DNA from: Clostridia bacterium
Lineage (GTDB): Bacteria; Bacillota; Clostridia; Oscillospirales; Acutalibacteraceae
Direction of reading: 5' to 3'
Length of the DNA: 64,000 nucleotides
Assembly (NCBI GenBank): GCA_017436285.1
Contig: JAFSDL010000009.1
Location: 1 to 64,000, forward strand
This document shows positions 57,840 to 64,000 of the stretch, piece after piece. Made by a program: the position numbers and the translations under genes. Position 1 is the stretch's first letter, and every line of letters starts with the position of its first letter. The notes under the pieces are model-generated. The model had not been told where the DNA came from, made no database searches, and was given only the letters and a program-made list of their open reading frames with translations.

Positions 57840-60145
57840 GTCAGGTAAGCATTATAATCAATGGTAAGGAATACCCTGCAGATACCGATAAAACTCTCCT
57901 TGATAATATTCTTCAGAACGGAATATATCTTCCTCACCTTTGCCATAATAAAGAGCTTGAAAGCTATGGGGGTTGCGGTCTTTGTCTTGTTGAGGTTGAG
58001 GGTATAAGAAAGCCTCTTCGTGCTTGCTCAACTGCTGTTACCGAGGGTATGAGGGTTACTACAAGCACACCTGACCTTGAAAAAAGCAGAAAAATGACTC
58101 TTTCTGTTATTATGAGCGACCACGCAGGCGACTGCAAGGCACCCTGTTATATGGCTTGCCCTACCCATCAGGACATTCAGGCTTATGTTGGTCTTATTGC
58201 AAACGGTGAAGAGAAAAGGGCTCTTGAAATTATCAAGCAGGACAATCCCTTGCCTGCTTCAATAGGTAGAGTCTGCCCCCATCCCTGTGAGGAAAAATGT
58301 CGTCGTGCTCACCTTGAAGGTGCTGTTTCTATCTGCGCTCTTAAACGTTTCGCGGCAGATAGCTTTATGGATTATATTCCCCAATGTGAAGAGCCAAACG
58401 GTAAGAAAATTGCAGTTGTGGGTGCAGGTCCTGCAGGACTTTCCTGTGCATATTTCCTTGCAATAAAGGGCTATTCCGTTGAGATTTTTGAAGGTGAAAA
58501 TCAAGGTGGCGGTATGCTTCGCTACGGTATTCCCGCCTACAGATTACCTAAAGATATTTTAGATAAAGAGATTGAAAATATTGAGAAAATGGGTGTGAAA
58601 ATCCATTATAACACAAGGCTTGGCAAGGATTTTACCATTCAGTCCCTTAAGGGTGGCTTTGATGCGGTTTTCGTTGCAATCGGTGCCTGGAGGGCATCCT
58701 CTATGAGGTGCGCAGGCGAGGATGCTCTGGGCGTTTTCGGTGGCATTGATGTGCTTTACAAGGTAGCCAATGGCGAAAGGGTTGATTTAGGAAAAAAAGT
58801 ATGCGTTGTGGGTGGCGGTAATACCGCTATTGATGCGGTCAGAACTGCTGTCAGACTTGGTGCGGAAGAGGTTAACCTTATTTACAGACGTACCGAAAAT
58901 GAAATGCCTGCTGAACCTGATGAAATCCGCGATGCAAAAGCAGAGGGAGTGCAGTTCAAATTCCTTTCTGCGCCCGTTGAGGTTATCAGCGAAAACGGAA
59001 AAGTAACAGGGCTTAAGGTGCAGAAAATGGTACTTGGTGAGCCCGATGCAAGTGGCAGAAGAAGTCCTGTTGCCATTGATGGCGCAACGGAAATTATAGA
59101 ATGTGATTCGGTAATTTCTGCTATCGGTCAGCAGGTTTCGGGTAGTGATATTGACTCTCTCGAATTAACAAAAAAATCAACAATTGCAGTTGATGAAGCA
59201 ACATTTATGACATCTCTTGAGGGTGTTTTTGCCGCAGGTGATGTTATCAATAAGGGTCCCGATATTGCCATAAAAGCAATTGCAGGGGGTAAAAATGCCG
59301 CAAGGAGCATTGATTGTTGGTTCAAGGGCATAAGCGTTCCCCCTGAATTGCCCGATTACTCTGTGAACAAGAGCTTTAATCCCGAAGTTTTAAAAGGAAT
59401 GCCTCAAATCAACAGAGCTGAAATAAAGCTTGTTGATGCAGATGTCAGAAATAAGAATTTTGACGAGGTGGCTTTCACATTTACAAGAGAAGAGGCTATG
59501 AGAGAGGCAGAAAGATGCCTTGAATGTGGTTGCTCTGCGGTTTATTCCTGTGAGCTTTTGCCCTATGCCCGTGATTATGACGCTTTCTCAATGAAGCTTT
59601 TCGGCAAAACAAGGCAATATGCTAAGGACAAGAGCCACCCGTTTATTGTAAGAGATAACAACAAATGTATTCTTTGCGGTCAGTGTGTGAGAGCCTGCAA
59701 GGAAATAAGAGGTACTGAAAACCTTGGTCTTTTCGGTCGTGGCTTCGGCACGCTTCCCTTGAGTGCATTTGATTTGCCCTTGGGTGAAAGTAAATGTATT
59801 TCCTGCGGTGCTTGTGTGAATGTGTGCCCCACAGGTGCTTTAACAACGAGAGTACCTACCCTCAAAAATCCACCCTTGCCCTTTAAGGATGAAGAGTGGA
59901 TTTGTGAATACTGCCACAGAAACTGCAAATTCACAAGGCGGACCATAAACGGAAAAACAGTTAAAATGATTCCCGAAAAAATAGGGGAGAGCTGTTCAAT
60001 CGGTATGTTCCTGCTTCCAGCGAAGGAGAATGCGGAATGCGGAATGCTGAGTGAGGAATTGAAGGACAGGATTTTTGGTGCGTTGGATTATTTTAATGGA
60101 GATGCGGATGAAATTCGGAATTCGGAATTCGGAATTCGAAAATAA
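57836..60145 (+). CDS. NfnB/GltD-like flavoprotein with [2Fe-2S] and [4Fe-4S] domains
   Basis: The 769-residue protein has a plant-type [2Fe-2S] domain (C36, C47, C50, C64), a GltD-type Fe-S region (~99-175), an FAD Rossmann site (GAGPAG, 196-201), an NAD(P) site (GGGNTA, from 326), two ferredoxin clusters (CILCGQC from 611, CISCGAC from 654) and a further CEYCHRNC site at 690. H-cluster motifs are absent, so it is not a hydrogenase. With NuoE/F partners it matches the plan of the Sporomusa-type Nfn (StnABC) transhydrogenase. Its C-terminus is extended by heptamer-encoded residues (RNSEFGIRK). Confidence 0.85.
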   Translation: MSQVSIIINGKEYPADTDKTLLDNILQNGIYLPHLCHNKELESYGGCGLCLVEVEGIRKPLRACSTAVTEGMRVTTSTPDLEKSRKMTLSVIMSDHAGDCKAPCYMACPTHQDIQAYVGLIANGEEKRALEIIKQDNPLPASIGRVCPHPCEEKCRRAHLEGAVSICALKRFAADSFMDYIPQCEEPNGKKIAVVGAGPAGLSCAYFLAIKGYSVEIFEGENQGGGMLRYGIPAYRLPKDILDKEIENIEKMGVKIHYNTRLGKDFTIQSLKGGFDAVFVAIGAWRASSMRCAGEDALGVFGGIDVLYKVANGERVDLGKKVCVVGGGNTAIDAVRTAVRLGAEEVNLIYRRTENEMPAEPDEIRDAKAEGVQFKFLSAPVEVISENGKVTGLKVQKMVLGEPDASGRRSPVAIDGATEIIECDSVISAIGQQVSGSDIDSLELTKKSTIAVDEATFMTSLEGVFAAGDVINKGPDIAIKAIAGGKNAARSIDCWFKGISVPPELPDYSVNKSFNPEVLKGMPQINRAEIKLVDADVRNKNFDEVAFTFTREEAMREAERCLECGCSAVYSCELLPYARDYDAFSMKLFGKTRQYAKDKSHPFIVRDNNKCILCGQCVRACKEIRGTENLGLFGRGFGTLPLSAFDLPLGESKCISCGACVNVCPTGALTTRVPTLKNPPLPFKDEEWICEYCHRNCKFTRRTINGKTVKMIPEKIGESCSIGMFLLPAKENAECGMLSEELKDRIFGALDYFNGDADEIRNSEFGIRK
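60028..60145 (+). repeat. Heptamer units inside the flavoprotein C-terminus
   Basis: GCGGAAT-type units occur at 60029-60046 and again at 60113-60139, the second set encoding the final residues and stop. Confidence 0.8.
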
Positions 60146-60172
60146 GCTTCGCGATATTTTTACATTTTCTAT

Positions 60173-60330
60173 GGCACAGGCAAGCCAGTGCCTTACGGGC
60201 TTGATGGTTTAAGTGAATATGTCAGACAGGGTCGTAACCGTAAGGTATAGGCTTGCCTATACCGCAGAACAACTACGATAGTGCATTTTTACAATTGTGC
60301 CGCAGACCCGAAACTTTCCATTTTCAACTT
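60173..60330 (+). repeat. P element 5
   Basis: Palindromes GGCACAGGCAAGCCAGTGCC (60173-60192) and GGTATAGGCTTGCCTATACC enclose the same centre as P4 (TTTAAGTGAATATGTCAGA). The tail resembles P4. Heptamer arrays GCTAATT and GGCGACT follow at 60350-60405. Confidence 0.85.
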
Positions 60331-60446
60331 TCCACTACTACTTTTGCTAACTGCTATTTGCTAATTGCTAATTGCTAATTGCTGGCGACTGGCGACTTTC
60401 TACCCTGTAAAAAAACACCTGATTATTTTGTGTAAAATAACGAAAG

Positions 60447-60488
60447 AGTCGAAAATCCTTGGTAACACAAGGGCTTTCGGCTGTTTTA
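60447..60488 (+). terminator. Terminator-like hairpin
   Basis: CGAAAATCCTTG (60450-60461) pairs with CAAGGGCTTTCG (60468-60479) with two mismatches or wobbles, then GCTGTTTTATTT. It closes the redox operon region. Confidence 0.55.
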
Positions 60489-60536
60489 TTTCCGAAAAAC
60501 TATTATGTTTTTTATTAATATAAATACAAAAATCTA

Positions 60537-60565
60537 TTGACTTTGTGTGGCGTTTGTAATATAAT
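60537..60565 (+). promoter_or_regulatory. Promoter of the cohesin-like gene
   Basis: TTGACT (60537-60542), a 17-bp spacer and TATAAT (60560-60565), giving a leader of about 90 bp. Confidence 0.85.
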
Positions 60566-60663
60566 CAATGCAGGCTATAAGTGTTGCTATAACTATGTCT
60601 TGTTGTAGAGCGCTTAATATGGCAGAGGATTTTCCCCTCAATTTCAAGTAAAGGAAGATTTTA

Positions 60664-61740
60664 ATGAAAAAAATTCTTGCGATTTTTCTTTCTGCGTTAC
60701 TCATCTGTATCAGTCTTGCACCGATGAGTTTGGCAGTTGCTGACCCCGGACTCGCAACCCGAGTTATGGAGGGCGAGTATGACAGCGACAACAAAGGAAC
60801 CGATGTTATCACAGAAACTACCTTCACAGTAGCTGTTAAGGTTCCCGCAGTTAAAAAGCTCACCGGTGTTAACCTCTATTTCGCATTTGACTCTGCTGTT
60901 CTCAGTGTTGCTAATGCAGGCGCTGCAGGTGCAGAGGATGAAGACGGTAACTTCAATGCCTATTTTAACGGTATCTCCGTTAACGGTTACAAAACCGGCT
61001 CTGATAGTGAATATTCATTCGGTTGGATTTCAAACAATGGTGTTACTAAGAATTCCGCAAGAGATATTTTCTACGTAACATTCAATGTTCTTGATACAAG
61101 CAAAACTGATACAGCAATTAACCTCTACATAGAAGAGTTCCGCACCGATGATGGTGACGATTCAAATGATGTTACATCAACTCTTCTTGCAGAGAATATG
61201 GCAGTAAGCTTCCTCTTCCCCGAGGGAACTCCTCCTGTAACATCTGATGATGCTGAAGGTGAGGGCGAAGGTGAAGGCGAAACATCTGCAGATGCTATCA
61301 ATGCTCTTCTTGATCTTATAAGAGATATGCTTAACGGCAACGGCGTAACATTTGCTGACCTTGCAGATGCTATCGCAAATGTTATCGGTAACGCTGAAAT
61401 TACAGATATCATCGAACAGCTTGTTGACGGTAATGTTGATATCTCAGATATGTTCCAGCAGATTCTTGATGGTCTCGGAATTGACTTCAGCATTCTTGAA
61501 GACCTTCTCAATAAAATCATCGATTTCCTTTTAGGTCTCTTCGGTCCTGATGATGAGCCCACAACTCCCGCAACAACAGCTCCCACAGTAGAAGATACAA
61601 CAAACCTCGAAACAACTGCTGAAGGCTCTTCACAGGGTTCAGAGGAAACAGGCGATGCAGGTATCGCTCTTGCAGCAACAGTTTGCGTAGCAGCTTCTGC
61701 AGCGTTTGTTCTCACAAGAAAGAAAAAAGAAACAGTTTAA
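60664..61740 (+). CDS. Secreted cohesin-like surface protein with C-terminal anchor
   Basis: The 358-residue protein has a signal peptide (residues 1-25), a beta-sandwich resembling a cohesin (TTFTVAVKVPAVKKLTGVNLYFAFDSAVLSV, FYVTFNVLDTSKTDTAINLYIEEF; ~residues 38-180), an acidic linker, a helical repeat-like stretch and a Thr/Pro-rich region. It ends SEETGDAGIALAATVCVAASAAFVLTRKKK, a membrane helix and positive tail preceded by an ETGD motif like a sortase signal. Codons ending in C are more common here than in neighbours, suggesting strong expression. No dockerin protein is visible. Confidence 0.75.
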   Translation: MKKILAIFLSALLICISLAPMSLAVADPGLATRVMEGEYDSDNKGTDVITETTFTVAVKVPAVKKLTGVNLYFAFDSAVLSVANAGAAGAEDEDGNFNAYFNGISVNGYKTGSDSEYSFGWISNNGVTKNSARDIFYVTFNVLDTSKTDTAINLYIEEFRTDDGDDSNDVTSTLLAENMAVSFLFPEGTPPVTSDDAEGEGEGEGETSADAINALLDLIRDMLNGNGVTFADLADAIANVIGNAEITDIIEQLVDGNVDISDMFQQILDGLGIDFSILEDLLNKIIDFLLGLFGPDDEPTTPATTAPTVEDTTNLETTAEGSSQGSEETGDAGIALAATVCVAASAAFVLTRKKKETV

Positions 61741-61764
61741 TCGCAAGAAAACAAATAAAAAATG

Positions 61765-61790
61765 ACCACCGCTGATGCGGTGGTTTTTTA
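61765..61790 (+). terminator. Strong terminator of the cohesin-like gene
   Basis: ACCACCGC-TGAT-GCGGTGGT followed by T6. Confidence 0.9.
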
Positions 61791-61927
61791 GTTGCCAGTC
61801 GCCAGCTGCCAGCTGCCAGAATTGTGACAACAGCTCTGTTTTTCGAAATTTACTTAAACCTGATACTTAAACAAAAAGTATCTATTATAAAACTGGGGGC
61901 TGGAGACTGGGGACTGGGGACTGGTAG
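61791..61927. repeat. Heptamer arrays
   Basis: GCCAGTC/GCCAGCT units (61793-61820) and GACTGGG units (61897-61925) lie in a stretch with no gene. Both belong to the CTGG-type family. Confidence 0.75.
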
Positions 61928-61945
61928 CTTTTTTAAAAATAAATA

Positions 61946-61974
61946 GTGACAAATGCGAAACAATATGCTATATT
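61946..61974 (+). promoter_or_regulatory. Promoter of the gene at 62010
   Basis: GTGACA, a 17-bp spacer and TATATT, placed ~35 bp before the ATG. Confidence 0.5.
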
Positions 61975-62009
61975 ATATAATTGTATATTAAATATGTGAG
62001 GTATTTTAA

Positions 62010-62888
62010 ATGCTTGAACTTAACAATGCTCTTGAACTTATTATAAAAGGTATAGGTGATAAAACCACTGAATATGGTTTCCGTCCCGAATACCCCGATG
62101 GTGTTTTTCCGCCTGCACTTCCTGTTGAAGAGGTAAACGGAAAATCAATTATTATGTATCGCAGTGAAAGAGGCAGAATCCGTCTTGAATATGAAAACGG
62201 AAAGCTCGGCCTTTTCTGTGCTAAGGAAAATCAGGCAGACACTCCCGATGACGATATGCCCCGTGCATCCCTGAGCCTTCTTGATTTGGAGACCTTCAAC
62301 GAAAAGGATATTAAATATATCTGCCAGGAATATAACGAAACCTTTGAAAAGCTTTTCTCACACAAGCCTGCCCACAGTGGCAAAAAAGCTCCCACACCTG
62401 TTTCAAGAAGCCAGGCAAAGAGTGGTGTTCTCGCTTATGATGCTAACACCCTCGGTAGCAGATTTACAACAGTTTACCCCGAGCTTCGTGAACAGTACAA
62501 GGCTAACCTTGAAAATTACGGTGAATTTCTTGCAGAGGATTTCTTTACAAAATACGGTAATGCAGCAGTTGTTGAAACAATCCGTGAAAATGACCCTGCA
62601 AAAATGAAAAAGCTTTTTAAGCTTCTTAACGATATTTATGAGGACGGAACAAACGATACTCAGAGTATTGTTGCAGTTACAATTTTAGGTTGCTCTCTTG
62701 CAGATAACCCTGAGCTTGTTGATGTTGCTAAAGAGCATTTCAGCGAGACAATGAACGAGCCCGTTTGCGAGATTATCAAATATCTTCAAAAGAGCAAAAG
62801 CGCAAGAATGAGACTTGAAAATCCCCCTCTCTACAAGCCCAAAAAGGAAAAGAAAAAAGGTATGTTGTCCTCAATGCTTGGAATGTAA
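62010..62888 (+). CDS. Unknown soluble protein, clostridial type
   Basis: I do not recognise this 292-residue protein. Residues 1-100 form a mixed domain (LELIIKGIGDKTTEYGFRPEYPDGVFPPALPV, IIMYRSERGRIRLEYENGKLGLF), followed by a Pro/Ser/Lys linker (~115-135). The helical C-terminal half contains FTTVYPELREQYKANLENYGEFLAEDFF and DIYEDGTNDTQSIVAVTILG. There is no signal peptide, and a basic tail ends it (PKKEKKKGMLSSMLGM). GTGAGGT precedes the ATG. A strong terminator follows, so it is transcribed alone. Confidence 0.7.
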   Translation: MLELNNALELIIKGIGDKTTEYGFRPEYPDGVFPPALPVEEVNGKSIIMYRSERGRIRLEYENGKLGLFCAKENQADTPDDDMPRASLSLLDLETFNEKDIKYICQEYNETFEKLFSHKPAHSGKKAPTPVSRSQAKSGVLAYDANTLGSRFTTVYPELREQYKANLENYGEFLAEDFFTKYGNAAVVETIRENDPAKMKKLFKLLNDIYEDGTNDTQSIVAVTILGCSLADNPELVDVAKEHFSETMNEPVCEIIKYLQKSKSARMRLENPPLYKPKKEKKKGMLSSMLGM

Positions 62889-62917
62889 AAAATGCGTCCG
62901 AAAGGACGCATTTTTTA
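62889..62917 (+). terminator. Strong terminator
   Basis: ATGCGTCC-GAAA-GGACGCAT followed by T6. A short heptamer array (GTGGCAA units) follows at 62930. Confidence 0.9.
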
Positions 62918-62990
62918 GTTGCAAATTGAAAGTGGCAAGTGGCAAGTTTAGGGGCGCAAAAATGCGTCAAATAAGAATATGTAAATTTAA

Positions 62991-63293
62991 TGCGAAGCCT
63001 ATCCCTCTTGCTCGCTTGCGAGGAGGAGGGGGGACCGCCCTTGAATGAAATAAATTTTATAGGTCGGCAGAATTCGTGTGAAAGAGTTTTTTAGTTGATG
63101 TGCTGTATCGGGGTGGTGGGTGGTACAAAGCTATGGAAAGAATAAAAGAAGTACCACCCACCGTTCCGCCCGAACCATATTTATCAATAAAAGCTATCAC
63201 CCGAAATTTATAACTACAAATAATTTACAAGCAAAAGAACGGTCCCCCCTCCTTTTTGCTTAAGCAAAAAAGAGGGATAGGCTTCGCAACACT
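62991..63293. repeat. R element 9 (long form with terminal inverted repeats)
   Basis: The left end GCGAAGCCTATCCCTC (62991-63006) and the right end GAGGGATAGGCTTCGC (63273-63288) are inverted copies. Inside are GGGGGGACCGCCC and GGTCCCCCCTCC, a core with GGGGTGGTGGGTGGTAC and its inverse GTACCACCCACC, and TTCCGCCCGAAC. Confidence 0.8.
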
Positions 63294-63295
63294 TT

Positions 63296-63336
63296 TGCTA
63301 ATTGCTAATTGCTGGTGACTGGTGACTGGTAGCTAA
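63296..63336 (+). repeat. Heptamer arrays
   Basis: GCTAATT units then GGTGACT units, ending in TAGCT just before the tex terminator. Confidence 0.8.
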
Positions 63337-63340
63337 AAAA

Positions 63341-63372
63341 CAAGAGCGAGTAAAAACTCGCTCTTGTTTTTT
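63341..63372 (-). terminator. Terminator of tex
   Basis: CAAGAGCGAG pairs with CTCGCTCTTG around TAAAAA. The minus-strand copy runs into a T-rich sequence directly after the tex stop at 63371. Confidence 0.85.
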
Positions 63373-64000
63373 ATATTCCTTTCATAGTAAGCGATATTCT
63401 CTTTTTCTGTGGCTCAACGGAGAGGACCTTGACCTTGACAACCTCGCCGACCTTGAGCACCTCTGAGGGATGCTTGATGTATTTATCACAAATCTGTGAA
63501 ATATGAACAAGTCCGTCCTGATGAACACCGATATCAACAAACACACCAAAGTCAATAACATTTCTGACTGTGCCTGTTAATTCCATACCCTCGCGCAAAT
63601 CGTTCATATCCATAATATCGGTTCTGAGCATTGGCTTGGGTAGCTCGTCACGGATGTCGCGACCCGGCTTTTCAAGCTCGCCCATAATATCAACGAGGGT
63701 TGGAGTACCAACGCCACATTCCTCTGCTGCCTTGGTAAGTCCGTATTCCTGAACCTTACCGCTTATGCCTGATGCACCCTTATCTGCAACATCCTTCTGT
63801 GAATAGCCGAAAAGGTCAAGGAGCTTCTTGGCGGCATCATAGCTTTCGGGGTGAACGCCTGTGTTATCAAGGGGCGCTTTGCCACCGGGAATACGAAGGA
63901 AGCCTGCACATTGCTGATATGCTTTAGGTCCGAGACCCTTGACTTTTTTAAGGTCTGTTCGGGCATTGAAGCCACCGTTTTCCTCGCGGTATGCAACAAT
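63371..64000 (-). CDS. tex: Tex-family transcription accessory protein (C-terminal part)
   Basis: The reading frame is open through the window edge and gives the last ~210 residues. They show the Tex core (REENGGFNARTDLKKVKGLGPKAYQQCAGFL in the HhH region, then RIPGGKAPLDNTGVHPESY) and the C-terminal S1 domain (GMELTGTVRNVIDFGVFVDIGVHQDGLVHISQI). Tex binds nucleic acids and affects transcription and stress tolerance. The N-terminal two thirds lie beyond position 64000. Confidence 0.9.
   Translation of the reverse strand: MVAYREENGGFNARTDLKKVKGLGPKAYQQCAGFLRIPGGKAPLDNTGVHPESYDAAKKLLDLFGYSQKDVADKGASGISGKVQEYGLTKAAEECGVGTPTLVDIMGELEKPGRDIRDELPKPMLRTDIMDMNDLREGMELTGTVRNVIDFGVFVDIGVHQDGLVHISQICDKYIKHPSEVLKVGEVVKVKVLSVEPQKKRISLTMKGI

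Noticed and set aside
57836..60145. Catalytic [FeFe] hydrogenase subunit HydA
   Set aside because: None of the H-cluster motifs (TSCCP, MPCxxK, ExMACxxGC) is present. FAD and NADP Rossmann motifs occupy the core instead.
61125..61715. Minus-strand open frame of 196 codons opposite the cohesin-like gene
   Set aside because: The composition (Ser/Arg/Val-rich) mirrors the Thr/Glu/Asp-rich coding strand. There is no ribosome site.

Overview
The window looks like a chromosomal stretch of a low-GC, anaerobic, endospore-forming member of the Clostridia, most likely an uncultured Oscillospirales-type gut bacterium. The evidence is spoVAC and spoVAD, the [FeFe]-hydrogenase maturation set hydE/hydG/hydF with its TM1266-family partner, a T-box leader, type III glutamine synthetase, many carbohydrate-active enzymes, and consensus sigma-A promoters (TTGACA-17-TATAAT). 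The lineage is an inference from gene content. No ribosomal or marker RNA is present to test it.

Positions 1-14 kb form an accessory-looking zone of short, mostly monocistronic genes: cupin, 2H phosphoesterase, XRE/zinc-ribbon regulator, GNAT, DUF6054-like, DUF4143-type ATPase, an ECF sigma/anti-sigma operon, a GH28-like protein, a transglutaminase-like protein, a CPBP protease, a degenerate tRNA and a TraX stub. Four of these genes share the same ~71-bp promoter cassette at identical internal spacing. From 14 to 48 kb the content is metabolic and housekeeping: ygjV, GH116, T-box/paaK/ACT, a NanA-like aldolase, a GH18 lipoprotein, ion transporters, hflX, glnN, a chromate-transporter pair, ligA, Na/Pi transporter-RluA-DUF554, fucO, GH125, and spoVAC-panE-spoVAD. 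From 48 to 60 kb are two redox units: a hydrogenase maturation operon, and a three-gene NuoE/NuoF/NfnB-like flavin/iron-sulfur operon. No catalytic [FeFe] hydrogenase gene is in the window. The right end holds a cohesin-like surface protein, an unknown gene and the C-terminal part of tex.

From about 20.8 kb onward the intergenic DNA is packed with repeats of four kinds: R elements (palindromic, with ACCCACCACC and GGTCCCCCT blocks), H arrays (short hairpins joined by CGATATA- or ATATCAT-type linkers), P elements (two ~20-bp palindromes around ~45-70 bp), and heptanucleotide tandem arrays. They total very roughly 3.8 kb by my coordinates. Several run into gene 3' ends and supply the last codons and stop. 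One P element sits between two copies of the hydG start, which looks like an insertion scar. One R element carries a decayed DUF559-type gene.

The most system-like discovery is at 52.65-53.0 kb. A 28-codon holin-like toxin ORF lies under its own promoter, with a leader that can hide its ribosome site and a symmetric terminator. A perfect consensus promoter faces it on the opposite strand. Together these form a candidate type I toxin-antitoxin locus.
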